Below, one piece after another: positions 17,244-27,485 of a stretch of 64,000 nt of DNA. Each line of letters begins with the position of its first letter. Position 1 is the stretch's first letter. The stretch is taken from the NCBI RefSeq assembly GCF_004514425.2, contig NZ_MYFN02000014.1, forward strand, positions 1 to 64,000, written 5' to 3'. This stretch comes from Shinella sumterensis. GTDB taxonomy: Bacteria > Pseudomonadota > Alphaproteobacteria > Rhizobiales > Rhizobiaceae. The position numbers were made by a program, and so were the translations under genes. The notes below the pieces were generated by a model. It saw nothing but the letters and a program-made list of their open reading frames with translations. It did no database searches and was not told where the DNA came from.

Positions 17244-18448
17244 TGAGCCATATCGCCAGCAGGCTTTCCGCCGTCAAGCCCTCGGCTTCCATGGCCGTTT
17301 CGCAGGCCGCCAAGGACCTTGCGGCGACGGGGGTCGACGTGATCGACCTCGGTCTCGGCGAGCCGGATTTCCCGGCTCCCGCCCACATCACCGAAGCCGC
17401 CTTCGCGGCGGCGCGCAAAGAGCGCATGCTCTACACCGCCTCGCTCGGCACACCAGACCTGCGTAAGGCCATCGTCGCCAAGTTTCGCAACGAAAACGGC
17501 CTCGACTACGCCATAGACCAAATCGCCGTCGCCAATGGCGCCAAGCAGATCATCTTCAACGCGCTGATGGCCACGGTGGAGGAGGGTGACGAGGCGATCC
17601 TGCCAGCGCCCTATTTCGTCTCCTATCCTGAGATGGTCAAACTTTTCGGCGGCGTTCCGGTCACGCCGGCCTGCCCGGCGGAGAACGGTTTTCGCCTGAC
17701 GCCCCAGGTTCTGGAAGCGGCGCTGACGAAAAAGACCCGCTGGCTGTTCCTCAACATGCCGGGCAATCCGTCGGGCGCGGTCTATACCGAGGCCCAGTTG
17801 AAAGCACTCGGTGCGGTTCTCGCAAACTATCCCGATGTCATGATCCTGTCGGATGAGATCTACGAGCACATCATTTTCGACGGTCGCAAGTTCGTCTCCT
17901 TCGGCGCGGCCTGCCCGGAACTTCGCGATCGCTCGCTGATCGTCAACGGCATGTCCAAGGCCTATGCCATGACCGGCTGGCGCGTCGGCTATGCCGCCGG
18001 CCCGAACGATCTGATCAAGGCGATGGCGACGATCCAGAGCCAGTCCTGCACCTCCGTTTCCGCCCCGGCGCAGATCGCGGCCAAGGCGGCGCTCGAGGGG
18101 CCGCAGGATTGCGTTGCCGAATTCCGTGCCGCGTTCGAACGGCGCCGCGATCTCGTGGTCGAAGGCATCGCCAAGATCGATGTGCTGAGCCTCGACCCGC
18201 CGGAAGGCGCCTTTTACGCCTATATCGGCTGCACGGCGCTGATCGGCGCGAAAACCCCGTCGGGCCAGACGCTGGAAGACGACGTCGCGGTCGCGAAATA
18301 TCTCCTCGACGAGGGGCATGTGGCAGCGGTTCCGGGCACCGCCTACGGCTTGTCCCCCTTCTTTCGCATTTCCACGGCAACCTCCGAGGCGGTTCTGGAG
18401 GAGGCGGTGGAGCGTATTGCGGCCGCCGTCGCCAAACTCGAATTCTGA
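17240..18448 (+). CDS. Class I/II pyridoxal-phosphate aminotransferase
   Basis: A 402-residue aspartate-aminotransferase-like PLP enzyme. Visible are LGLGEPDFPAP at the N-terminus, NGAKQIIFNA, NMPGNPSGAVY, the DEIYEHI loop and the PLP-lysine motif NGMSKAYAMTGWRVGY with Lys near residue 240. It transfers an amino group between an amino acid and a 2-oxoacid. Two tandem ATGs (17240 and 17243) both fit the GGAGAAG ribosome site; the first overlaps the hyuB stop. In this operon it probably deaminates the amino acid released by HyuAB and hands a 2-oxoacid to the ThDP enzyme (inference). Confidence 0.94.
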   Translation: MMSHIASRLSAVKPSASMAVSQAAKDLAATGVDVIDLGLGEPDFPAPAHITEAAFAAARKERMLYTASLGTPDLRKAIVAKFRNENGLDYAIDQIAVANGAKQIIFNALMATVEEGDEAILPAPYFVSYPEMVKLFGGVPVTPACPAENGFRLTPQVLEAALTKKTRWLFLNMPGNPSGAVYTEAQLKALGAVLANYPDVMILSDEIYEHIIFDGRKFVSFGAACPELRDRSLIVNGMSKAYAMTGWRVGYAAGPNDLIKAMATIQSQSCTSVSAPAQIAAKAALEGPQDCVAEFRAAFERRRDLVVEGIAKIDVLSLDPPEGAFYAYIGCTALIGAKTPSGQTLEDDVAVAKYLLDEGHVAAVPGTAYGLSPFFRISTATSEAVLEEAVERIAAAVAKLEF

Positions 18449-18460
18449 TTGGAACCAAGA

Positions 18461-19279
18461 ATGTCCAAGTCCTACAAGACTATTCTCATCACGGGGGCCG
18501 CCGGCCGCCTGGGTACGGAGTTGCGACGGGGCCTTTCGCCGCTCGCCGACACGCTGCGGCTGGCGGATATCGACGAGATCAAGGACCTGCAGCCGAACGA
18601 AGAGGCGATGACCTTCAATCTCGCCGACGAGGCCGCTGTCATGAAGGCGGTCGAAGGTGTCGATGCCATCGTGCATTTCGGCGGCGTTCCATTGGAGCGT
18701 CCCTGGGAGGAAATCCTCGACGCCAATATCCGCGGCAGCTATCACATCTACGAGGCTGCCCGAAAGCACGGCGTCAGGCGCGTCGTCTATGCGTCCTCCG
18801 TTCATGCGATCGGCTATCATCCGCTCGAAGCCCATATCGATACGGACGCGCCGGTACGACCCGACAGCCTCTACGGCGTTTCCAAATGCTTCGTCGAGGC
18901 GCTGAGCCGCTTCTACTGGGACAAGTTCGGGCTGGAGAGCGTTTGCTTGCGCATCTTCTCCTCGTTCCCGGAGCCAGCAGACCGTCGCATGCTCTGGTCG
19001 TGGCTGTCGTTTGAGGACTGCATCCGCCTGGTGACGGCGAGCCTGACGGCGCCGCGCGTCGGCCACACGATCAGCTTTGGCCTCTCCGACAATGCCGTCA
19101 AGCCGGTCGACAATGGCAAAGCCGGTCATCTCGGCTATGTGCCGCGGGACAATACCGAGCGTTTCCGCGCCAGGGTCGAGGCGGAAAAGCCGCCGGTCGA
19201 TCCGAAGGCGCCCTCCACTCTTTATCTCGGCGGATGGTTCGTCGATATCGGCCATCCCAACGACGAGGCCTCGAAATGA
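18461..19279 (+). CDS. Extended SDR, uronate-dehydrogenase-like NAD(P) oxidoreductase
   Basis: 272 residues. The Rossmann motif ITGAAGRLGTEL, the FGGVPLERPWEEIL segment, ASSVHAIGYHP and the catalytic YGVSK match the pattern of Agrobacterium-type uronate dehydrogenase, which oxidises a hexuronate to an aldarolactone. The ATG at 18461 is chosen because GGAACCAAGA precedes it; a longer frame would need a TTG inside the intergenic spacer. No uronate pathway gene is nearby, so the real substrate is probably a different hydroxy or aldehyde compound in the HyuAB operon. Confidence 0.88.
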   Translation: MSKSYKTILITGAAGRLGTELRRGLSPLADTLRLADIDEIKDLQPNEEAMTFNLADEAAVMKAVEGVDAIVHFGGVPLERPWEEILDANIRGSYHIYEAARKHGVRRVVYASSVHAIGYHPLEAHIDTDAPVRPDSLYGVSKCFVEALSRFYWDKFGLESVCLRIFSSFPEPADRRMLWSWLSFEDCIRLVTASLTAPRVGHTISFGLSDNAVKPVDNGKAGHLGYVPRDNTERFRARVEAEKPPVDPKAPSTLYLGGWFVDIGHPNDEASK

Positions 19280-20481
19280 AAGACCAGTATGACGTCGTCA
19301 TTATCGGCGGCGCGGTGATCGGCTCCGCTGTCGCGTATTATCTTGCGGCCAATCCCGATTTCGATGGATCGGTGCTCGTCGTGGAACGCGACCCGACCTA
19401 TCTGAAGGCGGCAACTTCGCTGTCTTCGTCTTCGATCCGCACCCAGTTCTCCAATCCAATCAATGTGAAGATCAGCCAGTACGGCTCCGAAGTCATCCGC
19501 AATTTCGGTGAGATGATGCAGGTCGGGGACGACAGGCCGGATCTCGGCTTCCATTCCGGCGGCTACCTGTTCCTGGCCAGTACGCCCGAGCAGGTGCAGA
19601 TCCTCAAAGAGAACCACGAAGCGCAGATCTCCTGTGGCGCCGATGTCGTGCTCTGGGACCGCGCCGCGTTGGCGAACGCCTTTCCGCACCTGAACGTCGC
19701 GGATATCGAGCTCGCCTCCTATGGCCGCTCCGGCGAAGGCTGGTTCAACAATACCGGCCTCATGTATGGTTTCAAGAATAAGGCCCGCTCGCTTGGCGTC
19801 GACTACGTCACGGATGAGGCCGTGGCTGTCGGCCGCGATGGCGATACTGTGACGTCGGTCACCTTGAAGTCCGGCGCGGTCGTCGAGGCCGGCACGATCG
19901 TCAATGCCTCCGGTCCGCGCGCCGCGCTAACGGCCCGCATGGCGGGACTCGATATTCCGGTCGAGCCGCGCAAGCGTACCCTGTTCGTCTTCGACTGCGC
20001 TCATACGCCGGAGGGAACGGCTGCTGTCAACCAGGGTCGGCTCCCGCTGATGATCGATCCGTCTGGCGTGTTCTGCCGGCCCGAAGGCCGATTCTTCCTG
20101 ACGGGCTGCCCGCCGGTTGAGGACCCGGCGGTTGACTGGGATGATTTCGAGCCGCGCTACGAAGAGTTCGAGGAGATCATCTGGCCGGCGCTGGCCGAGC
20201 GGTCGCCCCAGTTCGAAGCGATCAAGGTCGTGAACCAGTGGGCGGGGCACTATGACTTCAATACGCTGGATCACAATCTGGTTGTCGGCCGTCATCCTGT
20301 CGTGCGCAATTTCCTGTTCGCAAACGGTTTTTCCGGCCATGGGCTGCAGCAGGGACCCGCAACGGGAAGGGGCGTATCCGAGTTGATCACCTACGGTGAA
20401 TACCGCACCCTGGACCTCACGGAGGTCGGCTACGAGAGGATCGTGGAGAATCGCCCCTTCCTCGAAAAAGCTGTGATATAA
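19276..20481 (+). CDS. FAD-dependent oxidoreductase, DAO/sarcosine-oxidase family
   Basis: A 401-residue flavoprotein with the dinucleotide motif DVVIIGGAVIGSAVAYYLA at residues 6-24, a glutamate ending the second strand (VVERDP), and a C-terminal FSGHGLQQGPATGRGVSELI, the second FAD contact of DAO proteins. The family oxidises secondary or tertiary amines and D- or N-methyl amino acids. The start overlaps the previous stop by four bases; the longer upstream frame is overlap only. It probably handles an amino intermediate or N-alkyl substrate of the operon. Confidence 0.92.
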   Translation: MKDQYDVVIIGGAVIGSAVAYYLAANPDFDGSVLVVERDPTYLKAATSLSSSSIRTQFSNPINVKISQYGSEVIRNFGEMMQVGDDRPDLGFHSGGYLFLASTPEQVQILKENHEAQISCGADVVLWDRAALANAFPHLNVADIELASYGRSGEGWFNNTGLMYGFKNKARSLGVDYVTDEAVAVGRDGDTVTSVTLKSGAVVEAGTIVNASGPRAALTARMAGLDIPVEPRKRTLFVFDCAHTPEGTAAVNQGRLPLMIDPSGVFCRPEGRFFLTGCPPVEDPAVDWDDFEPRYEEFEEIIWPALAERSPQFEAIKVVNQWAGHYDFNTLDHNLVVGRHPVVRNFLFANGFSGHGLQQGPATGRGVSELITYGEYRTLDLTEVGYERIVENRPFLEKAVI

Positions 20482-20487
20482 CGGCCG

Positions 20488-20520
20488 CCGGCTCCACCTA
20501 TGGGCTATGGGCGGAGCCGG
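20488..20520 (+). terminator. Hairpin after the HyuAB operon, terminator-like
   Basis: CCGGCTCC (20488-20495) pairs exactly with GGAGCCGG (20513-20520). It starts six bases after the stop of the FAD oxidoreductase gene and just before the LysR ribosome site. Only a short T-containing tail follows, so termination may be partial. Confidence 0.5.
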
Positions 20521-20551
20521 TCGTCATTGAATATCGCCTGCGGAGGGTGAC

Positions 20552-21454
20552 TTGACTGGACAATACACGCGGCTTCCCCCTCTCAATGCGCTGCGCGCAT
20601 TCTGGGCGGTCATGCGTCAGGGCACATTTCGCAGCGCGGCCGACGAGCTTCTCGTCACGCCACAGGCGATCAGCCAGCAGATCAAGCTGTTGGAAGATAC
20701 ATTGCATGTGCCCTTGTTCGAGCGGAAGGCGCGGGTCATCGAACCCACAGAACATGCGATCATCCTGTCGCATTTCGTCCAGGCGGGCTTCGACGAGTTT
20801 AGTGAAGGCATTCGCCGGGTTACAAACTCGACCTACCGCAATCGCATCAACATCAATGTCAGTCCGTATTTCGCCACACGCTACCTGATGGAGCGGCTGG
20901 AGCGCTTTCGCCAGCGCATGCCCGGTGCCGACATCCGTTTGACGACCATGGTCAACGTGCGCGACTTCGCCGCCGACGAGGTCGACGTTTCCATCCAGTG
21001 GGGCTTCGGCAACTGGAAGGAGTATGATGTTAAACTGCTGATGCATGATCCGAAGATCATTTGCTGCTCGCCGGAACTGGCAAAACAAATCTCTTCACCC
21101 GCCGACCTTGGCCGCATGACGCTGCTTCATCCGGTCATGGCCCGCGATCTCTGGCGCAAGGTGCTGGCGCATCTCGGCCTGCCGTCGATGGAGATGGCCG
21201 GCGAAATCGAATTCCAGGATGCGGCGACGATGCGCAGGGGCAGCATTTCCGGCATCGGCGTCGGGCTTGTCTCGAAGCTCGATGCGCTTGCCGATATCAA
21301 GGCCGGCACACTCGTCGCGCCGCTCGGCCTTGATATCCTCGATACGATGGACAAGAAGGACGTCCCCGGTTTCTATCTCGTCGTTCCGAGGGCGCACAAG
21401 CGCGTCAAGATCATCTCCGCCTTTTGCGACTGGATTACCGCAGAGCAATGGTGA
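20552..21454 (+). CDS. LysR-family transcriptional regulator (GcvA-like)
   Basis: A 300-residue LysR regulator: N-terminal winged HTH (LPPLNALRAFWAV, then ADELLVTPQAISQQIKLLED) and a C-terminal substrate-binding domain from about residue 95. The opening resembles the GcvA subgroup, often tied to amino acid metabolism. It starts with TTG; GGAGGG four bases upstream and the position of the HTH support this start. It follows the HyuAB operon on the same strand and probably regulates it, although LysR genes usually lie divergent from their targets, so the binding site may be upstream near 11600-11870. Confidence 0.92.
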   Translation: MTGQYTRLPPLNALRAFWAVMRQGTFRSAADELLVTPQAISQQIKLLEDTLHVPLFERKARVIEPTEHAIILSHFVQAGFDEFSEGIRRVTNSTYRNRININVSPYFATRYLMERLERFRQRMPGADIRLTTMVNVRDFAADEVDVSIQWGFGNWKEYDVKLLMHDPKIICCSPELAKQISSPADLGRMTLLHPVMARDLWRKVLAHLGLPSMEMAGEIEFQDAATMRRGSISGIGVGLVSKLDALADIKAGTLVAPLGLDILDTMDKKDVPGFYLVVPRAHKRVKIISAFCDWITAEQW

Positions 21455-21460
21455 GGATCG

Positions 21461-22336
21461 CTAGGAAGAGGCGCGCCTTGTCAATTGAGTCTCGCGCCAG
21501 ATCGTGAAGAGGCCGGCTCCGACGACGATGATGGCCCCGACGATCATGTTGAACGTGACGATCTCACCGAACAGCCACATGGCGAGGATGACGTTGAGAA
21601 CGAGCTGGAAATAGGTGACCGGCTGAACTTCGGCCGCCGGCAGCAGGCCATATGCGCGGATCAGGAAATAGTGGCTAAGAGTACCGCAGACGCAGAGCGC
21701 GGCGAGGGCTAGCCAGTCGCCGGACCTGACCTCCGTCCAGTAGAACGGACCGATCAGCGAAATCGCCACCGCCCCCGCGATGCCGGCATAGAAGAGACTG
21801 GTCACGGCCGAGTCTTCCCGGCTCACCGCACGCGTGGCGATGCTGTAGAGCGCAAAGAGCACGGACGCTCCGAGGGGCAGAAGCAACGACAGGTCAAAAT
21901 GGACATCCACGGGGTTGATGATCACCAGAACGCCGAGCAGGCCCACCAGCACGGCGGTCCCGCGGCGCCATCCGACAGCCTCGCCGAGCAGCGGGATCGA
22001 GAGGATCGTGATGATCAGCGGCGTTGCCTGGAAGATCGATTGGCTCATGGCAAGACCGGCATGCACATAGGAATAGACGATAAGGATGATTTCCGCGACA
22101 AGCAGAAGCCCTCTGGCGATCTGCAGTCCGGGGCGGCGCGTCCGAACCGCTTGCCGGATGCCACCCTTCGATGAGGCGGCGAAAGCGCAGACGAAAAGCG
22201 CGAAGGCCCAGAACCGGATCATGGTTATGAACAGTGCCGGATAGCGATCGCCAAGGTATTTCGTGATCGCATCCTGGCCGGCAAAAATGCAGACCGCAAG
22301 GAATGCAAACAGATAACCGCGGGTTTTCGGGCTCAT
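21461..22336 (-). CDS. DMT-family transporter with two EamA domains
   Basis: A 291-residue inner-membrane protein with about ten hydrophobic helices arranged as two EamA repeats (roughly 8-140 and 150-280). LLGEAVGWRRGTAVLVGLLGVLVI marks the end of the first repeat and WLFGEIVTFNMIVGAIIVVGAGLF the second. Such carriers export amino acids, nucleobases or related metabolites. It is convergent with the LysR gene, six bases apart, and may protect the cell from accumulating intermediates of island 2. Substrate unknown. Nothing is recognised in the 198 bases between this gene and livF. Confidence 0.9.
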   Translation of the reverse strand: MSPKTRGYLFAFLAVCIFAGQDAITKYLGDRYPALFITMIRFWAFALFVCAFAASSKGGIRQAVRTRRPGLQIARGLLLVAEIILIVYSYVHAGLAMSQSIFQATPLIITILSIPLLGEAVGWRRGTAVLVGLLGVLVIINPVDVHFDLSLLLPLGASVLFALYSIATRAVSREDSAVTSLFYAGIAGAVAISLIGPFYWTEVRSGDWLALAALCVCGTLSHYFLIRAYGLLPAAEVQPVTYFQLVLNVILAMWLFGEIVTFNMIVGAIIVVGAGLFTIWRETQLTRRASS

Positions 22337-22534
22337 GACGCCTACAAAATCAAAATCGTTTGAACCCGCTCATAGCATAGGGATGGCCGGATGCGACGAG
22401 CGAGTTCAAGATAATTGTGGTGCGCGCAACAGCACCCCCTCGGGTCATCCCTTTACAGCGCCTTTTCGAGCTGCGGGAGGCTTCGAAGAGGTCACCGACG
22501 AGGCCGTAGTCCGCGACAGCATCGTCTTTTCCGT

Positions 22535-23250
<716 letters not shown>

Positions 23251-23254
<4 letters not shown>

Positions 23255-24069
23255 GCCTCAACCTCTTCTTCGCTGACGCCGAGATAGGCTGCGATGACGG
23301 CAGGATCGTTCGCCACATGCTCCGGCCTGCCGTCGGATATCACCTCGCCGTGGTCGAGCACGACGACGTGGTCGGAAATACGCATGACCAACCCCATGTC
23401 GTGCTCGATGACGAGCACCGTCTGGCCATGCTGCTTGCACAGCCGCTGAATGACCTCGGAAAGTTCATGTGTTTCTGACGGGTTGAGCCCGGCGGCCGGT
23501 TCGTCGAGGCAGATGAGACGCGGTCCCGTGCACATGGCGCGGGCGATCTCGAGACGGCGTTGACGCCCATAGGGCAATTCGCCCGCAAGCCGGTTGGCAT
23601 CATCGATGAGGTTCATCTCGCCAAGCCAGTGGTAGGCGCGGTCGACGGCCTCGCGCTCGGCCCGGCGGAAGGCCGGCGTTCGGAACACACCGCTGACGAG
23701 GTTGTTGGCCGTCACGAGATGTTGGGCGACCAGCAGGTTTTCGACGACCGACATCTCCTTGAAAAGACGGATATTCTGGAAGGTGCGGGCGATGCCGGCG
23801 CGGGTCACGAGATGCGAGCCGCCGGTGACCGGTCTGGTAATCAGCGTACCGATATCCTGTTGTCCTGCGGGACCATTGAGCAGGATCTGGCCCTCGCTGG
23901 CGCGATAAAAGCCGGTAATGCAGTTGAACATCGTCGTCTTGCCGGCGCCGTTCGGGCCGATCAGGGCCGTGACGCTGCCGCGCGCGACGGAGAAGCTGAC
24001 ATTGCGGTTTGCGACGATGCCGCCGAAGCGCATGGTCACGTTGCGAACATCTAGGAGCGGCGCGTTCAT
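23251..24069 (-). CDS. livG: Branched-chain amino acid-type ABC transporter ATP-binding protein LivG
   Basis: A 272-residue ATPase with Walker A GPNGAGKTTMFNCITGFYR, the ITRPVTGGSHLVTRAGIARTF-type linker split around residue 90, signature-equivalent LPYGRQRRLEIARAM, Walker B LICLDEPAAGLNP and H-loop IEHDMGLVM. The start at 24069 (MNAPLLDV) overlaps the livM stop; the frame extending to 24501 is only antisense-free overlap into livM. It is the LivG partner of the adjacent LivF. Confidence 0.95.
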
Positions 24070-25370
24070 CGTGCAACCTCCGGGCTCACGGACAGTGGCG
24101 CCGTGTCGCCCCTCGGCGCGGTGCTCGGGAAGAAGGCCGGGCGCCTGACGCGGACAAGGCCACGGGGCTTCCAGATCATCATCGCCACCATCAGCACGCC
24201 GAAGATCAGCACGCGGTACTCGGCAAAATCGCGCAACAATTCGGGCAGAATGGTGAGGACGAGGGCTGCAGCGATGACGCCGACCGTCGAACCCAGGCCG
24301 CCGAGCACGACGATCGCAAGGATCAGTGCGGATTCGAAGAAGGTGAAGGATGTGGGGTTCACGAACCCCTGGTGAACGGCGAAGAAGACACCGGCCAACC
24401 CGCCCGTCGATGCGCCAAGCATGAAGGCGGTGAGCTTGGTGAAGACATGGTTCACGCCCAGCGAGCGACAAGCGATCTCGTCCTCGCGCAGCGCTTCCCA
24501 CATGCGGCCCAGCGGCATCACGCGCAGGCGCTCAACAGCGTAGATGACGAGGCAGACGACGAGAAACAGGACGAGATAAATGAACCAGAACTTGTAGTCG
24601 GCACTGTAGGCGATACCGAAATAATCATGCAGCGGCACGCCGCCTTGCTTGGCCGTACGGGTAAACTCCAGGCCGAGGACGGTCGGGGGCGGGACCGATG
24701 CGCCGTTCGGGCCACCGGTGAACTCCAGCCAATTGTTGAGAACGAGGCGGATGATCTCGCCGAAACCGAGCGTGACGATGGCGAGATAGTCGCCGTGCAT
24801 CTTCAGGACGGGGAAGGCGAGGATCATGCCGCAGAGGCCGGCCAGGAAGGGGGCGATGATCAGCGCGCTCCAAAAGCCGATGCCGAGATACTGGTAGCCC
24901 AGCGCAAGCAGGTAAGCGCCGACGGCATAAAAGGCGACGAAACCAAGATCGAGCAGGCCGGCAAGGCCGACGACGATGTTGAGACCAAGGCCGAGCAGGC
25001 AATAGATCAGAGCAAGGATTGCGATCCCCAGGAAGTACTTGTCGGCGAAGAAGGGGAGTGCAAGACCGGCCGCGAAAAGCAGCGCGAGAATCAGGACTGG
25101 CGATTTTTCGTTGCCGGTCATGACGATCACGCCGCCGCCGTTGCGGGCTGCGCTGCCGGCAAGCTTGCGGCCGAGCGCTGTCATCCCCACGACGGAGAGC
25201 ACGACGCGCCCAACCGCAACAAGAGCGGCAAGCAGAACGGCGCGCACAAGCTCGTTGCGGAAGCCGAACCCTTCCAGCACGAGACCCGAGATCGGCGCGA
25301 AGAGTATCAACGAGACGGTGAAGGTTAGAAGCGCTTGTTTGGCGAGGGTGAGGATTCGGTTCGTTTCCAT
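24066..25370 (-). CDS. livM: Branched-chain amino acid-type ABC transporter permease LivM
   Basis: A 434-residue permease with about ten membrane helices. The core shows GLGLNIVVGLAGLLDLGFVAF, which is characteristic of LivM, and the C-terminal GGLGSTVGVIAAALVLTILPE. An extra hydrophobic N-terminal extension of about 100 residues precedes the core, as in longer LivM proteins. The ATG at 25370 is selected because a GGAG-rich leader precedes METNRIL and it lies 10 bases after livH. Confidence 0.93.
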   Translation of the reverse strand: METNRILTLAKQALLTFTVSLILFAPISGLVLEGFGFRNELVRAVLLAALVAVGRVVLSVVGMTALGRKLAGSAARNGGGVIVMTGNEKSPVLILALLFAAGLALPFFADKYFLGIAILALIYCLLGLGLNIVVGLAGLLDLGFVAFYAVGAYLLALGYQYLGIGFWSALIIAPFLAGLCGMILAFPVLKMHGDYLAIVTLGFGEIIRLVLNNWLEFTGGPNGASVPPPTVLGLEFTRTAKQGGVPLHDYFGIAYSADYKFWFIYLVLFLVVCLVIYAVERLRVMPLGRMWEALREDEIACRSLGVNHVFTKLTAFMLGASTGGLAGVFFAVHQGFVNPTSFTFFESALILAIVVLGGLGSTVGVIAAALVLTILPELLRDFAEYRVLIFGVLMVAMMIWKPRGLVRVRRPAFFPSTAPRGDTAPLSVSPEVAR

Positions 25371-25380
25371 CTCCGTTTCC

Positions 25381-26298
25381 TCACACTTTCTGGATTTCCG
25401 GCCGGCCAAGCAGGCCATAGGGGCGGAAGAACAGGAGAACGATGAGGAGTGCGAAGGCGAAGACGTCCTTGTAATCTGTGCTGACATAGCCGGCGAACAA
25501 CGCTTCCGTCAGGCCAAGCAGCACGCCGCCAAGTACGGCGCCTGGCAACGAGCCGATGCCGCCCAGCACAGCCGCAGTGAAGGCCTTGATGCCCATGACG
25601 AAGCCGATGAAGAAATTGAAAGAACCGTAGTTGAACGTGACGAGCACACCGCCGACGGCAGCCGTCGCGGCGCCGATGACGAAGACGGTGGAGATGATGC
25701 GATCTGTGTTGACGCCGAGCACGGCCGAGATGCGGATGTTCTGCTGGACCGCACGGCACTCGCGGCCGATCCGCGTGTAATTGATGACATAGGTCAGGAT
25801 GCCCATGGCGATCAGCGAGGCGAAGAGGATTACGGTCTGCATGTAGGTGATCTGGGCGAAATGGACACCGTCACCGAAGCGGAACGCGCCGCTGATGAGC
25901 GTGGGAACGCCCTGGTCGCGCGCGCCTTGGGCGATCTGCACATAGCTTTGCAACATCAGCGAAATGCCGATGGCCGAGATCAAAGGGGCGAGCTTGGTGG
26001 ATCCGCGCAACGGCCGATAGGCGACGCGCTCGATGGCCCAGCCGTAGACAGCGGTGATGACGCAGGTGATGACCAGCACCGAGATCAGTGCGAAGGGCAC
26101 GGACTGCACGCCGAAGAAGGTGAGGACGGCAAGCGCGATCGCGGCGATGTAGGCCGAGACCATGTAGACGTCACCATGGGCGAAGTTGATCATCCGGATA
26201 ACGCCATAGACCATGGTGTAACCGACGGCGATCAGGCCATAGATCGTGCCGAGCGTGATGCCGTTGAACAATTGCTGGACGAGGATGTAGGCATCCAT
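25381..26298 (-). CDS. livH: Branched-chain amino acid-type ABC transporter permease LivH
   Basis: A 305-residue permease with eight or so hydrophobic segments. The N-terminal LFNGITLGTIYGLIAVGYTMVYG-type stretch, INFAHGDVYMV and the C-terminal GGIGSLPGAVLGGVLLGL are diagnostic of LivH. It pairs with LivM to form the membrane channel. It lies 71 bases after livJ, a gap containing a weak GC-rich inverted repeat near 26333-26356. Confidence 0.95.
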   Translation of the reverse strand: MDAYILVQQLFNGITLGTIYGLIAVGYTMVYGVIRMINFAHGDVYMVSAYIAAIALAVLTFFGVQSVPFALISVLVITCVITAVYGWAIERVAYRPLRGSTKLAPLISAIGISLMLQSYVQIAQGARDQGVPTLISGAFRFGDGVHFAQITYMQTVILFASLIAMGILTYVINYTRIGRECRAVQQNIRISAVLGVNTDRIISTVFVIGAATAAVGGVLVTFNYGSFNFFIGFVMGIKAFTAAVLGGIGSLPGAVLGGVLLGLTEALFAGYVSTDYKDVFAFALLIVLLFFRPYGLLGRPEIQKV

Positions 26299-26369
26299 AC
26301 GCGGACCCCCTGAAAATAGGCGCGGAGAGCCGACCGGACGATAGCCCGGCCGGTATGAGCGGATCGCCC

Positions 26370-27485
26370 TTACTTCACGAGAACGGGGGTTCCCTTGTCG
26401 TCGAAGTTATAGAAGACGAACTTGAAGTCCTTGATATCGCCCTTCTCGTCCCAGCTGATCTTGCCGATGGCGGAATCGACCGTGTTGGCGCGCAGCCAGG
26501 CGGCCTGGGTATCGAGGTCTTCGCCGGCCTTCAGCGCCGCGACGACAGCCTGGGCATTGGCATAGCCGTAGAGCACATAGTTGGCGGGCGTGACGCCTGC
26601 CTTGGTCAGTGCGTCCTGCACGCCCTTGGTCGAGGGGTCGGCGAGCGGGTCCGGGGTCGCGGAGTAATAGACATCCTTCAGGTTGGCCGGTCCGCCGGCG
26701 GCCGCGATGAGTTCGGCCTGGGCGAAGGCATCGCCGGTCACGAAGACCACGTCGACGCCCTGTTCCTTCAACTGGCGTACCAGCGGGCCGCCCTCCGGAA
26801 TGAGGCCACCGAAATAGACGGCATTGGCGCCAGTGCTCTTGATCTTGGTAACGAGGGCGTTGAAATCGCGTTCGCCGCGCGTCAGGCCTTCATAAAGGAC
26901 CGGCTCTACGCCGCGCTCTTCCATGGTCTTCTTGACGGCGTCGACGAGGCCCTGACCATAGGTGTCCTTGTCATGGATGAGGGCGATCTTGTCGCGCTTC
27001 AGCGTGTCGAGGATGAAACCGGCGGCGACGACGGCCTGCTGGTCGTCACGGCCGCAGCCGCGGAACAGGTTGTCGAAGCCGCGGTCGGTCACGGTGGGAT
27101 TGGTCGAGGACGGCGTCATTTCGAGGATGCCGGCGTCGTTGTAGATTTCGGAGGCCGGGATCGTGCTTGACGAGCAGAAGTGGCCGATCACCGCCTGTAC
27201 CTTGTCCTGGTCAACGAAGCGGTTCGCGACGGCCACAGCCTGTTTGGGTTCGCAGGCGTCGTCGCCCTTCACAAGCTCGACCTGCTTGCCGTTGATGCCG
27301 CCTGCGGCGTTCACTTCGTTCACATAGGTGGAAACGCCATTATAGACCTGCTCACCAAAAGTGGCGTTGGCGCCGGTATAAGGACCGGCGACGCCGATCT
27401 TGATCGTGTCGGCGGCAAAGGCCGGCGCAAGGAACAGGGAGGAGGCGATGGCGGTCGCCGCCAGGAACTTCGAAATCCGTGTCAT
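26370..27485 (-). CDS. Branched-chain amino acid-type periplasmic binding protein (LivJ/LivK family)
   Basis: A 371-residue binding protein. A signal peptide covers about residues 1-24, ending APAFAA, and the mature chain begins DTIKIGVAGPYTGANATFGEQ. The two-lobed type I fold is supported by NAAGGINGKQVELV, VIGHFCSSSTIPASEIYNDAG and PSSTNPTVTDRG. This is close in pattern to true leucine/isoleucine-binding proteins, so an amino-acid-like ligand is expected. It is the first gene of the operon. The 398 bases between it and the GntR gene hold no convincing gene. Confidence 0.94.
   Translation of the reverse strand: MTRISKFLAATAIASSLFLAPAFAADTIKIGVAGPYTGANATFGEQVYNGVSTYVNEVNAAGGINGKQVELVKGDDACEPKQAVAVANRFVDQDKVQAVIGHFCSSSTIPASEIYNDAGILEMTPSSTNPTVTDRGFDNLFRGCGRDDQQAVVAAGFILDTLKRDKIALIHDKDTYGQGLVDAVKKTMEERGVEPVLYEGLTRGERDFNALVTKIKSTGANAVYFGGLIPEGGPLVRQLKEQGVDVVFVTGDAFAQAELIAAAGGPANLKDVYYSATPDPLADPSTKGVQDALTKAGVTPANYVLYGYANAQAVVAALKAGEDLDTQAAWLRANTVDSAIGKISWDEKGDIKDFKFVFYNFDDKGTPVLVK

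Noticed and set aside
17222-19255. Minus-strand frame of 677 codons opposite the aminotransferase and SDR
   Set aside because: Antisense to two well-supported genes; composition typical of GC-driven shadow frames.
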